A stretch of 64,000 bases of DNA from Bacteroidota bacterium (GTDB taxonomy: Bacteria; Bacteroidota; Ignavibacteria; Ignavibacteriales; Ignavibacteriaceae). This document shows positions 10,114-19,016 of this stretch, in pieces (the stretch's first letter is position 1; every line of letters starts with the position of its first letter). The notes under the pieces were generated by a model, which ran no database searches, was not told the origin of the DNA, and saw only the letters and a program-made list of their open reading frames with translations. The translations under genes and the position numbers were made by a program. The stretch spans positions 22,919 through 86,918 of the forward strand of contig JAKAGZ010000006.1 of the NCBI GenBank assembly GCA_021815365.1, in the 5' to 3' direction.

Positions 10114-11424
10114 ATGGAAATAATTTTTTTAGTGATTGGAATTTTAATAGGTGGTGTCGCTGCTTTTCTCATTGCAAAATTTAAATTTGAGGGCAATGCA
10201 GAAAAAGCTGCTGAGAGAAATTCTATTCTCCAAGAGGATCTGGCAAAAGCTGAAAAGGAATTGAATGCTGAAAGAGAAAAAGTTATTAAACTTAACTCTG
10301 AAAATTCAGCTTTAAATTCTGATTACAAAAATCTGCAGGAAAAACTTGTAGAACAGAAATCAGAGATTGAAGTGCTGCAGGAAAAATTCGCAAAAGAGTT
10401 TGAAAATCTTGCCAACAGGATCTTCGACGAAAAAGGAAATAAGTTCACAGAACAAAACAAGGAAAAATTAAGTGAGATACTTAATCCACTAAAAGAAAAA
10501 ATCGCTGACTTCGAAAAAAAAGTTGAAGAAAGCAGTAAAGAAAGTATAAAAGGTCACGCCTCATTAAAAGAGCAACTGCAAATGCTGAAGGATATGAATC
10601 AGCAGATAACACAGGAAGCAAAAAATCTTACCAATGCGTTAAAAGGGCAAACAAAAACCCAGGGAAATTGGGGAGAGTTTATACTTGAAAGTATTCTCGA
10701 AAAATCAGGACTGGTTAAGGGAAGAGAATATCTTGTTCAGGAAAGCATTACTTCAGAATCGGGAAAGAGATTTCAGCCGGATGTAATTATCAAACTCCCG
10801 GAGAATAAAAGTGTAGTTATTGATTCCAAGGTTTCATTAGTCAGTTATGAGAAATTTGTTTCTTCAGATGATGATCGTGAAAAGCAGCTTGCGCTTCGCG
10901 ACCATATAAATTCAATACGTGCACACATAAAAAATCTCAGCGGGAAAAATTATCAGGACCTCTATCAGATCGAGAGCCTTGATTTTGTTCTTATGTTCAT
11001 GCCTATAGAGCCGGCTTTTGCAGTTGCAGTTCAGTCAGACAGTTCTCTTTTCAGCGACGCTTTTGAAAAAAATATTGTGATCGTAAGTCCTTCGACTCTG
11101 CTCGCTACTCTACGTACAATTGCCAGCATCTGGCGGCAGGAAAAACAAAATAAAAATGCCCTTGAGATTTCCAGGCAGGCTGGAGAAATGCGTGATAAAT
11201 TTACTGCTTTCGTTGAAGACCTTCTGGCTGTTGGCAAAAGCCTCGTTTCTACAAAAGACAATTATGACAAAGCAATGAATAAATTAGTAGATGGCAGAGG
11301 GAACTTAATTAATCGTGCTGAAAAAATTAAAGAGCTTGGTGCAAAAACTTCCAGGGCTCTGCCCAAAGCGATCCTTGACCGGGCTGACGAAGATGATGAC
11401 GAACAGAATTTGTTGAAGGATTAA
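10114..11424 (+). CDS. rmuC: DNA recombination protein RmuC
   Basis: A 436-residue protein with an N-terminal membrane anchor (residues 1-21), a coiled coil to about residue 170, and the RmuC nuclease-like domain starting near TQGNWGEFILESILEKSGL. That domain contains FQPDVIIKLP and the VVIDSKVSL strand typical of a restriction-endonuclease fold. RmuC limits recombination at inverted repeats and suppresses inversions, notable in a window with many small palindromes. It follows the lyase by 30 nt and is likely co-transcribed. Confidence 0.93.
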   Translation: MEIIFLVIGILIGGVAAFLIAKFKFEGNAEKAAERNSILQEDLAKAEKELNAEREKVIKLNSENSALNSDYKNLQEKLVEQKSEIEVLQEKFAKEFENLANRIFDEKGNKFTEQNKEKLSEILNPLKEKIADFEKKVEESSKESIKGHASLKEQLQMLKDMNQQITQEAKNLTNALKGQTKTQGNWGEFILESILEKSGLVKGREYLVQESITSESGKRFQPDVIIKLPENKSVVIDSKVSLVSYEKFVSSDDDREKQLALRDHINSIRAHIKNLSGKNYQDLYQIESLDFVLMFMPIEPAFAVAVQSDSSLFSDAFEKNIVIVSPSTLLATLRTIASIWRQEKQNKNALEISRQAGEMRDKFTAFVEDLLAVGKSLVSTKDNYDKAMNKLVDGRGNLINRAEKIKELGAKTSRALPKAILDRADEDDDEQNLLKD

Positions 11425-11433
11425 ATTCTTAAA

Positions 11434-11865
11434 ATGACGATCACTCAACCGCAAACTCCTGAAGAATTTGAAAAATATTACGATCTCCGCTGGAGGATTT
11501 TGCGAAAGCCCTGGAATCAGCCGAAGGGAAGTGAAAAAGATAACAAGGAAGAAAAAGCAATCCACGTAATGGTTTGTGAGAAAGACAGGATCCCTGTTGG
11601 GGTCGGCAGAGCACACTTTAATTCTGCAGAAGAAGCACAGGTGAGGTTTATGGCTGTGGAAAAAAATATGCAGGGAAAAGGAATCGGCGCCGCACTGCTG
11701 AAAGAGCTTGAAAAAAAATCTAAAGAAAAGGGAGCGAAATATATTATTTTAAATGCACGCGATTCTGCGATTCCGTTTTATGAAAAATACGGTTACAAAG
11801 TTGTGAAGCAATCTCACACTTTATTTAACTCAGTTGTACATTTTGAAATGAAGAAGGAGTTATGA
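11434..11865 (+). CDS. GNAT family N-acetyltransferase
   Basis: A 143-residue single-domain GNAT protein. The acetyl-CoA pyrophosphate loop is in MQGKGIGAALLKELE (about residues 79-93), and the C-terminal NARDSAIPFYEKYGYKVV is the usual second acetyl-CoA contact and strand. The acceptor cannot be told. It sits 9 nt after rmuC, and its stop overlaps the start of the next gene by 4 nt (ATGA), so the three genes are likely one transcription unit. Confidence 0.9.
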   Translation: MTITQPQTPEEFEKYYDLRWRILRKPWNQPKGSEKDNKEEKAIHVMVCEKDRIPVGVGRAHFNSAEEAQVRFMAVEKNMQGKGIGAALLKELEKKSKEKGAKYIILNARDSAIPFYEKYGYKVVKQSHTLFNSVVHFEMKKEL

Positions 11866-12632
11866 AAATGAAAAACGAAAAGAAAGAATACATATCCGGG
11901 ATTTATAATTACTGCGACAGGTGGTGCGAAAAATGCAGGTTCACTGCAAACTGCAGGCTGTTCAGCACTGAGTCAAAGATAGATACTTACAGAATCATGA
12001 ACAACGGCAAGCTTCCCGAAGCCGAAGATATTTTTGATATGGAATTTAATGATATTGAGAACAATGAAAATGAATTTGATGAGGAGGACTTCTGGGACGA
12101 CGAAGAGGATTTTGATGTTGAGGAAGATGAAAATGAAGAGAAAATATTAAAAGGCTTAGAGGGAAAAAAAGAGTGCCCTGTAGAAAAGCTCTCCGTTGAA
12201 TATTTAAATAAAGCACATTCTTTTGTAAAAGCGCTTGATGAAAAATTTAATTTTACTGAAGCCAGCGCTCAAAGAAAGGATGACCCCCGGTTTAAAAAAT
12301 TGCTCGATGCTTTTGATGTTATCAATTGGTACCACATGTTCATTATGGTGAAAATAAAGAGAGCGATTGACGGCAAAAGTGAAATACAAATAGGAATGGA
12401 TGAAGAGGACAATGAATTTCAATCTTACGATATGAACGGCAGTGCAAAGATTGCAGCTATAGCAATTAACAGATCGCAGGATGCACTTAATGACCTGCTC
12501 TCTCTTACAGAAGAATTTAATTTTGAAATAGAAGAGCTGATGGTGCTTCTCGGAAAAATATTAAATGAGGTTGACAGGGAATTCCCGGATTATAAAAAAT
12601 TTACAAGACCGGGGTTTGATACTGACCATTAA
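11862..12632 (+). CDS. conserved hypothetical protein with N-terminal Cys cluster
   Basis: A 256-residue protein I cannot assign a function. Four cysteines, C18, C22, C25 and C31 (CX3CX2CX5C within YCDRWCEKCRFTANC), suggest a zinc or Fe-S site. Residues 55-95 are extremely acidic (runs of D/E), followed by a helical domain of about 150 residues with no membrane segment. It starts in a 4-nt overlap with the GNAT gene. The codon pattern looks like that of the neighbours. Confidence 0.7.
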   Translation: MKMKNEKKEYISGIYNYCDRWCEKCRFTANCRLFSTESKIDTYRIMNNGKLPEAEDIFDMEFNDIENNENEFDEEDFWDDEEDFDVEEDENEEKILKGLEGKKECPVEKLSVEYLNKAHSFVKALDEKFNFTEASAQRKDDPRFKKLLDAFDVINWYHMFIMVKIKRAIDGKSEIQIGMDEEDNEFQSYDMNGSAKIAAIAINRSQDALNDLLSLTEEFNFEIEELMVLLGKILNEVDREFPDYKKFTRPGFDTDH

Positions 12633-12746
12633 ATCCAAATTATACATTAGAAAAATATAAAATGGTTTAACTCTAATGATCAAAGCAATTTGTTATTGTC
12701 ATTACATCCAAGCAAAATGTGTTGTTAAAATCTAATTTGGTTTTGT

Positions 12747-12993
12747 AAATCCTCTACGAGGATTTGGGTATTATGATTTTTTTGTTGCTGCAGTTGCTAC
12801 AAAAGTATGACCCTGCCTACCGAAGGCAGGCTCTACGAGGTCAATCATATTATAAAAAACATCGTAGATGTTTTATTATTGCCTGTCTGCCGACAGGCAG
12901 GTAGAAATTCAGAATAAACACAATTATTGATCCTTGTAGAGGATCAACAAATTATAACAAAACAGTTATGCCCCGGAGTCCCAATATCGGGGC
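12747..12993. repeat. cluster of REP-like hairpins (non-coding gap 12633-13078)
   Basis: The 446-bp gap holds no convincing gene but five short hairpins. They are 12747-12765 (AAATCCTC loop TAC GAGGATTT), 12809-12842 (GACCTC loop TAC GAGGTC, interrupted by a second palindrome), 12856-12874 (AAAACATC loop GTA GATGTTTT), 12927-12947 (TTGATCCT/AGGATCAA) and 12970-12993 (GCCCCG/CGGGGC). The stems differ but stay paired, and several share a TAC/GTA loop. This looks like a REP-type repeat family. A GC-rich palindrome also lies at 12881-12901. Confidence 0.75.
12812..12830. repeat. GC-rich palindrome nested in another hairpin repeat
   Basis: CCTGCCTACCGAAGGCAGG (CCTGCCT and AGGCAGG around ACCGA) interrupts the hairpin GACCTCTACGAGGTC. 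Removing these 19 nt restores a perfect 6-bp stem with loop TAC. Related copies are at 12881-12901, 27569-27588, 45484-45504 and inside miaB near 38093-38125. Confidence 0.75.
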
Positions 12994-13078
12994 AAATAAG
13001 AATTATATTTTGCTTCCATAGTTAACTTATTATTTATTCCAACTGAATAAATCGGGTTTAATAGCTTCCTATATTGAT

Positions 13079-13564
13079 TTATTTTCCCATTCTCAATATC
13101 TCTTCCCACTCATTTTTTTCAACGGGCATAACAGAAAGCCGGTTTCCGCGCTGCACGAGTCTCATCTTCTTTAATTTTTGGTTGGATTTTATATCTGCAA
13201 GTGTAACCGGATATTTAAATTTCTTCACAAATTTTATATCGACCATAAACCAGGTCGGATTTGCCCGCTTCGCCGAATCGAGGCGAGTGGGATCGGCTTT
13301 GGGATCAAAGTGAGGATTATCAGGATCAAATTGTGTATGGTCAGGATAACTTTCTTTTACTACTTCGCAGTAACCGACAACTGCATTTGGTTCAGTGCTG
13401 CTGTGGTAGAATAAAACTCCGTCGCCCTTTTTCATTTCATCACGAATAAAATTTCTTGCCTGGTAATTTCTTACCCCATCCCAATAAGTGGTTGTGCATT
13501 TCTCAAGATCATCAATTGAGAATACAGCCGGTTCAGATTTTACAAGCCAGTATTTCTTAGCCAT
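13079..13564 (-). CDS. EVE domain-containing protein
   Basis: A 161-residue EVE/PUA-like protein starting MAKKYWLVKSEPAVFSIDDL. EVE domains recognise modified bases in DNA or RNA. Core motifs present are WDGVRNYQARNFI, GDGVLFYHS and NPTWFMVDIKFVKKF. I chose the ATG at 13564 because CGGAG sits 8 nt before it; an upstream in-frame ATG at 13591 would add nine residues without support. Near residues 92-100 an extra stretch (TRLDSAKRA) is encoded by a palindrome at 13264-13291 and looks like an insertion. Otherwise the length is usual for the family. Confidence 0.92.
   Translation of the reverse strand: MAKKYWLVKSEPAVFSIDDLEKCTTTYWDGVRNYQARNFIRDEMKKGDGVLFYHSSTEPNAVVGYCEVVKESYPDHTQFDPDNPHFDPKADPTRLDSAKRANPTWFMVDIKFVKKFKYPVTLADIKSNQKLKKMRLVQRGNRLSVMPVEKNEWEEILRMGK
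13264..13291. repeat. palindromic element inside the EVE gene
   Basis: CCCGCTTCGCC (13264-13274) faces GGCGAGTGGG (13282-13291) as an imperfect inverted repeat. It is GC-rich in an AT-rich gene and adds about nine residues between DP and NPTW, where EVE proteins are normally continuous. Confidence 0.55.
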
Positions 13565-13754
13565 GTTTACTCCGTTATCTTTGTTGGTCAAAAATTAAAG
13601 ATAAAATTCTAATATTTCTAATGCCGGGAAGAAAAGTATATATTAAATAAGTCTGAGGTTAAAATTACAGGAAGAATAAATACCAGGCATACCCGGTAAA
13701 ACAAATTAAATTGATATTCGCTTGCTTCAATTATATATTGACACGGGAAAATAA

Positions 13755-14423
13755 ATGAATATGAAAATAATTTTTTTATTGACAGGATTACTGCTCTTAA
13801 CTTCGTCAGGTGTTTTTGCACAAAGCAGCGGAGCTTTTCAGATTGCAAGATTAAAATATAACGGCGGCGGAGATTGGTACAATGGCCCGACTGAAGAGCC
13901 TAACCTCTTAAACTTTATAAAGCAAAACACCGACATCAGAGTGAAGGCAGAATATACTTATGTTGATATTGCTTCGGACGATATTTTTTCTTACCCGTTC
14001 CTTTTTATGACGGGACACGGTAATATTGTCTTTTCGAAAGATGAAGCAGAAAGGCTAAGAAAGTATCTTGAAGGCGGCGGCTTTCTTTATGCCGATGACG
14101 ATTATGGGATGGATAAAGCTTTTCGCAGGGAAATTGAAAAAGTTTTTCCCGATAAAAATCTCGTCGAGCTTCCATTCAGCTATGGTTTATATCACGACTT
14201 CTACGAATTTCCGAATGGTGTGCCGAAAACTCACGAACACAATGGCAAACCCGCGCAGGGCTTTGGGATTTTTATTGGTAAAAGATTAGCCGTCTTTTAT
14301 ACCTACGAGTCAAATCCAAGTGACGGGTGGGACGACCCGGAAGTTCATAATGATCCCCCGGACAAAAGACTCGAAGCACTTAAGTTCGGAACTAATATCG
14401 TAGTTTGGGCTTTAAGTCAGTAA
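13755..14423 (+). CDS. secreted DUF4159 family protein
   Basis: A 222-residue protein with a clear signal peptide (MNMKIIFLLTGLLLLTSSG, cleavage after VFA). DUF4159 features follow: QIARLKYNGGGDWYN, PFLFMTGHG, a LRKYLEGGGFLYADDDYG stretch and SYGLYHDFYEFP. The fold resembles a glutamine-amidotransferase-like sandwich; no enzyme activity is known. It precedes the DUF4175 gene by 31 nt, the common pairing in Bacteroidota and Ignavibacteria together with BatA/MoxR genes. Confidence 0.88.
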   Translation: MNMKIIFLLTGLLLLTSSGVFAQSSGAFQIARLKYNGGGDWYNGPTEEPNLLNFIKQNTDIRVKAEYTYVDIASDDIFSYPFLFMTGHGNIVFSKDEAERLRKYLEGGGFLYADDDYGMDKAFRREIEKVFPDKNLVELPFSYGLYHDFYEFPNGVPKTHEHNGKPAQGFGIFIGKRLAVFYTYESNPSDGWDDPEVHNDPPDKRLEALKFGTNIVVWALSQ

Positions 14424-14454
14424 ATAGATAAAATTTTAAAATGTAATTTCTAAT

Positions 14455-17400
14455 TTGAAGAAATCGAAATTGGGAACGGAGTCAAAATATTATAAAGAGA
14501 TAATTTCAAAGCTGGAAAAGCTTGTGAAGAGAGAATATTCTTTCTTTGCTGTAATCGGCTTGCAGTCAGTTTTACTGATCGGAGCTTTGACTTATACAAC
14601 ATTTACAATATTAGAAGCGCTGTTTCACTTTAACACGTTTATCAGAACAGTTTTCTTTTTCATTTTTCTGCTGTTTACCGGCGCAGCTTTTGTTATAATG
14701 CTGGTGAATCCTCTTCTTAAATATTTTAATATTTTCAGAAAAACAAATTACCATAAAGTAGCTGAGAAAGCCGGAAACAATTTTCAGTTTATTAAGGATG
14801 ATTTACTCAATGCGATGCAGCTTGTTTCCGGTGAAACAGACAAAAAAAATTATTCCTCGCTTTTAATTGATGCAGCTTTTCTGAACATTTATAACAGAAC
14901 AAAAGCCATTGAATTTGAATCTGTTGTCAGCTTCAAAAAAGCCAGGGAGTTGTTCAGGTATCTTTCTGTTGTAATTGCAGTCTGCCTGTTATTATTTGTT
15001 CTGGTCACACCGCTGCAGGCAGCAGCTTTCAGGTTAATTCATTTTAACCGGGAATTTATTTCTCCCGTAAAATATACTTTTGAAGTACGTCCCGGCAATA
15101 CTCAGGTTACAAAAGGAAGTGATGTTCCAATTTTTATTAAGGTTAATGGAGCTATCCCGCAGGAAGTTTCAATTGCGATAAAAGAAAGTGATCAGACAAA
15201 ATTTGAATATCAGCATTTGAAACGTGACTCACTCGGCTTTTATAATTATGAGCTGAAGTCGGTGAGGTATGGATATAAATACTTTGTGAAGGCTGATGAT
15301 ATTTCAAGCGAAGAATTTACTATCGGGGTTATAGACCAGCCTGTAATTAAAACTCTTGAGGTAAATGTAACTTCTCCGGCGTATTCAAAAATTCCTGTGC
15401 TGCAGCAGAAGGATAATGGAAATGTTACTGCACTGCCGGGCAGTATTGTTGAATTAAGAATAAATTCGACAAAGAACCTGCAATCAGCAAAAATCGTTTT
15501 TGATGATTCTATGGCAGTGCCTTTAAGAATAAACGGCAGTGAAGCCCGCGGCAGTTTTAAGATTAAAAAAGATAATGCTTACAGGATAATAATAACTGAC
15601 AGACATAAAAATGAAAATCTTTCACCGATTACTTATTCTGTTAAAGCGATGCAGGACTCTTACCCTTCGATAGATATTATTGCCCCGAATGATAATATTA
15701 ATCTTCCTGCTGACAACAGGATCACACTGCTGTCAAAGATATCAGATGATTATGGTTTTACAAAACTTACTTTAAACTACAGACTTGCATCATCCGGATT
15801 CAGAGAACCTGAGGCAGATTTTAAAACCGTCGAAATTCCTATTGATAAAAATTTAACGGAACAGGATATAAACTACATCTGGAATCTTTCACAAATGCAG
15901 TTGTCTGAAAACGATGTCGTTAGTTATTTCCTCGAAGTTTTTGACAACGACAACGTGAACGGACCAAAATCAACAAGGTCGCCGCAGTTTACTGTGCGCG
16001 TTCCCTCACTCGGTGAATTGCTTTCTCAGTCCGATGAAACACAGGATAACGCAGTAAATGATCTGCAGGAAACTCTTAAACAGGCTGAAGATCTGAAAAA
16101 AGATATTGAGAAAATTTCTCAGGAGCTGAAGCAGGATAAAAAAGATATTAACTGGGATGAAAAACAAAAAATAGAAAAGACGCTGGAACAATTTAAAAAA
16201 TTACAGGAGAAGTCAGAAGAAATCGGGAAGAAAATTGATCAGTTGAGAAATAACCTTCAGCAAAATAACCTCCTTTCAAAAGAGACTCTCGAAAAATATA
16301 CCGAACTGCAGAAGCTGTTTGATAATCTTTCCGGTGAAGATATGAAGAAGGCAATGGAGAATATGCAGAATGTTCTTCAGAGCCTCGACAGGCAGCAGAT
16401 CCAGCAGGCTTTGGAAAATTATAAGTTTAATGAAGAACAGTTCAAGGCGAGTATTGAACGAACTATGAATTTGCTCAAAAGGATCCAGGCTGAACAAAAA
16501 GTAAATGACCTGCTCAACAGGATTGAAGAGCTTACAAAAAAGCAGAATGAGCTTCAGAAGGATACCAAAGGAAGCAATGAAAAAAATAAAAACGACTTAA
16601 GCAGAAGACAGGACCAAATTTCCAAAGAGCTGAATGATCTGAAAAAGGAAATGAAAAAATTGTCGGAGAAAATGAGTGAGTTAAAAGATCTCCCCAAAGA
16701 TCAGCTTGATACTTTACGGCAGGAGTTTGAAAAACAAAATAATGAAGGATTGTCGAAAGAGGCTTTGCAGCAAATTCAGCAAAGCCAGAAGCAGCTTGCG
16801 ATGCAGAACCAGCAGCAGATCATAAATAACATGCAGGAAATGAAAAAAGGTATGCAGCAGCTCCAGCAGTCAATGCAACAGCAAAACCAGGTGCAGACTT
16901 TTCTTGATATGATGAAGCTCACGGACAACCTGATTACTCTTTCCAAAGAGCAGGAGAGTTTAAAGGGAGAATCTGAAAAAATGGACCCAAATTCTTCAGC
17001 ATTTAACCGGAACTCCGAAAAACAAAATAACATTCAGAGAAATCTTGATAAAATCTTCAGGCAGATGTCTGAGCTTTCGCAGAAAACATTTGCAATAACC
17101 CCGGAGATGGGAAAAGCTTTGGGCGATGCGCAAAGAGCAATGATGAGATCGCTTGAAGCGATGCAGAACAGGAACGGGAGTCTTGCATCCGGTAACCAGG
17201 CTGAAGCGATGAAAGGTCTGAATGAAGCAGCCGCAATGATGAAAAATTCTATGGAACAAATGATGAGCGGAAAAGGACAGGGAGGAATGATGTCGCTTCT
17301 TCAGCAGATGGGTATGATGGCTCAGCAGCAATTGGGGCTGAATAATCTTACTCAAATGCTTCAGCAGTCAATGCAGGGCTCACTGACAATTGAACAACAG

Positions 17401-17853
17401 GCTCAACTGCAAAGACTTGCGCAGCAGCAGGATGCTATCAGGAAAACACTTGAGCAGTTGAATGATGAAGCGAAAGCTTCCGGGCAGTCAAAAACTCTTG
17501 CTGCAAATATGGATAAAATGCTTGAGCAGATGCAGGAAGTAGTTAAAGATATGCAGACGCAAAAATTGGATGACAATGTTGTTCAGAAACAGGAACATAT
17601 TTTATCAAGGATGCTCGACGCACAAAAATCAGTTAACGAAAGAGATTTTGAAAGGAACAGAGAATCGTACACAGGAAAAAATATTATCCGCCAGTCACCT
17701 TCTGACCTGAATTTATCCTCTGAAAAAGGGAAGAATAAATTGAGAGACGAACTTAATAAAGCAGTGCAGGAAGGATTTTCAAAAGATTATGAAGAGCTGA
17801 TAAGAAAATATTACGAAGCACTGCAGAAAGAGAAGATAAAAAATAATAATTAA
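14455..17853 (+). CDS. DUF4175 family membrane protein with long coiled coil
   Basis: A 1132-residue protein. Two N-terminal membrane helices (about 37-57 and 64-86) and a third near 166-188 are followed by an extracytoplasmic beta-rich region (about 200-515). A glutamine/lysine-rich coiled coil spans 520-1080, with Met/Gln-rich low-complexity segments. DUF4175 proteins of this kind accompany DUF4159; the function is unknown. The start is a TTG at 14455 with no strong ribosome binding site; no nearby ATG would keep the first membrane helix. The last 4 nt overlap the convergent CDF gene. Confidence 0.82.
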   Translation: MKKSKLGTESKYYKEIISKLEKLVKREYSFFAVIGLQSVLLIGALTYTTFTILEALFHFNTFIRTVFFFIFLLFTGAAFVIMLVNPLLKYFNIFRKTNYHKVAEKAGNNFQFIKDDLLNAMQLVSGETDKKNYSSLLIDAAFLNIYNRTKAIEFESVVSFKKARELFRYLSVVIAVCLLLFVLVTPLQAAAFRLIHFNREFISPVKYTFEVRPGNTQVTKGSDVPIFIKVNGAIPQEVSIAIKESDQTKFEYQHLKRDSLGFYNYELKSVRYGYKYFVKADDISSEEFTIGVIDQPVIKTLEVNVTSPAYSKIPVLQQKDNGNVTALPGSIVELRINSTKNLQSAKIVFDDSMAVPLRINGSEARGSFKIKKDNAYRIIITDRHKNENLSPITYSVKAMQDSYPSIDIIAPNDNINLPADNRITLLSKISDDYGFTKLTLNYRLASSGFREPEADFKTVEIPIDKNLTEQDINYIWNLSQMQLSENDVVSYFLEVFDNDNVNGPKSTRSPQFTVRVPSLGELLSQSDETQDNAVNDLQETLKQAEDLKKDIEKISQELKQDKKDINWDEKQKIEKTLEQFKKLQEKSEEIGKKIDQLRNNLQQNNLLSKETLEKYTELQKLFDNLSGEDMKKAMENMQNVLQSLDRQQIQQALENYKFNEEQFKASIERTMNLLKRIQAEQKVNDLLNRIEELTKKQNELQKDTKGSNEKNKNDLSRRQDQISKELNDLKKEMKKLSEKMSELKDLPKDQLDTLRQEFEKQNNEGLSKEALQQIQQSQKQLAMQNQQQIINNMQEMKKGMQQLQQSMQQQNQVQTFLDMMKLTDNLITLSKEQESLKGESEKMDPNSSAFNRNSEKQNNIQRNLDKIFRQMSELSQKTFAITPEMGKALGDAQRAMMRSLEAMQNRNGSLASGNQAEAMKGLNEAAAMMKNSMEQMMSGKGQGGMMSLLQQMGMMAQQQLGLNNLTQMLQQSMQGSLTIEQQAQLQRLAQQQDAIRKTLEQLNDEAKASGQSKTLAANMDKMLEQMQEVVKDMQTQKLDDNVVQKQEHILSRMLDAQKSVNERDFERNRESYTGKNIIRQSPSDLNLSSEKGKNKLRDELNKAVQEGFSKDYEELIRKYYEALQKEKIKNNN

Positions 17854-18701
17854 ACCGGGTCAATGTGTACAAAAGCTTTTTGTATTTCCTCGATTGATTC
17901 TATCGCTCTCTGAACTTTCTTCCCCACATCGTGCGACTGACCTGTCAACATATTTTTATCAACTTCAATATGAATTTCAATATGGAACTTATTCCCTACG
18001 TAATGTGACCTCAGATCGTTCATTCCTTTTACGCCGTCAATTCTCATTGCACGGTTCGCAATTTCAAGGACAAGGTTTTCACCTGCAGCTTTTCCCATCA
18101 GGTAATCAATATTTTCCCGTGCAATCTTGTAACCGGAAGCAAGAATGAAGAATGAAATTATTATTCCTGCAATCCCATCAATGTAAGGCAGACCGATCTG
18201 CACACCGATAACCCCGACAATAGAAAGAGATGAAACAAGGACATCATTCATGCTGTCAACTGCGCTTGCAGATAAGCCGGGGCTTCGGAAAGTTTTTCCC
18301 ACTTTCGACTGATACCTTGTTAAAATTAATTTTACAAATACTGTAACGCCAAGGATTGAATATACCAAAGCATTTATCTTGTGCTCTTCAGGCTGGAGTA
18401 TCCGGTTTACTGATGCTTGTATTAAATTTATAGCAACAACTGCAGTGAATAGGGCAATTAAAAAAACTGCGATCGGCTGTGCTGCATTATGACCAAACTG
18501 ATGGTCCTCATCAGGCTTCTTTAAGGAAATCTTTACACTGAACATAATCGCTGCCGATGAAACAATATCCGTAAGGGAGTTTATAGCATCAGAAATGACT
18601 GCAATTGAATTTGATATTATCCCTGCTATAGCTTTTATCACAAAAAGGAAAATATTAATTACGAAGGAAATATTAGCAGCTCTTTTTAAAAGTTTAGCCA
18701 T
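17850..18701 (-). CDS. cation diffusion facilitator, possibly Mn-type
   Basis: A 283-residue CDF exporter from the ATG at 18701 (an in-frame upstream start at 18767 would add 22 poorly fitting residues). Six membrane helices precede a cytoplasmic dimerisation domain ending HIEIHIEVDKNMLTGQSHDV. The transport site residues are N41 and D45 in NSLTD (helix 2) and D149 and D153 in DSMND (helix 5). This N-D-D-D set resembles manganese exporters such as MntE rather than the HD/HD zinc type. CDF family membership is sure; the metal is inference. Confidence 0.92.
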   Translation of the reverse strand: MAKLLKRAANISFVINIFLFVIKAIAGIISNSIAVISDAINSLTDIVSSAAIMFSVKISLKKPDEDHQFGHNAAQPIAVFLIALFTAVVAINLIQASVNRILQPEEHKINALVYSILGVTVFVKLILTRYQSKVGKTFRSPGLSASAVDSMNDVLVSSLSIVGVIGVQIGLPYIDGIAGIIISFFILASGYKIARENIDYLMGKAAGENLVLEIANRAMRIDGVKGMNDLRSHYVGNKFHIEIHIEVDKNMLTGQSHDVGKKVQRAIESIEEIQKAFVHIDPV

Positions 18702-18865
18702 AGCCAAAAATAAATTTATTCCTGTAAAATCAAAAAAATGGATCAGCTTTTTAGTTTTTTTGAGCAATAAACTTCCCTCTCTTGATTTTCAGAAAGGATT
18801 TGCTATTTGTGATTATTTCTAAATTGCTTATTTTGAGACACTAAAAATTTACACGTGCTTAACTA

Positions 18866-18988
18866 TGAGTCCACTCCGCAAAGGTCATTCCCGTGAAAAC
18901 GGGAATCTAAAAATCCATATATTTCAAATAGATTCCCACTTTAGTGGGAATGACATTCCGGTTATTCTAACTTTTCGGGGTGGACTCA
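18866..18988. repeat. MITE-like element with two ATTCCC-N8-GGGAAT cores
   Basis: The ends are inverted: GAGTCCACTCCGCAAA (18867-18882) and TTTTCGGGGTGGACTC (18972-18987) match at 14 of 16 positions. Inside are two inverted blocks, 18884-18909 and 18929-18954. Each contains a 20-bp core of ATTCCC, eight bases and GGGAAT (18887-18906 and 18932-18951). The core has the form of the Neisseria dRS3 repeat. No gene is encoded. Confidence 0.8.
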
Positions 18989-19016
18989 ACTATATAATCT
19001 TCAAAAGAACTAAAAT

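Noticed and set aside
12633..13078. Possible CRISPR array because of regularly placed small repeats
   Set aside because: The hairpins differ in sequence and spacing, with no constant repeat and no cas genes.
16006..17355. Several minus-strand frames rich in Phe, Leu, Ser and Cys
   Set aside because: Shadows of the Gln/Lys/Glu-rich coiled coil of the DUF4175 gene.
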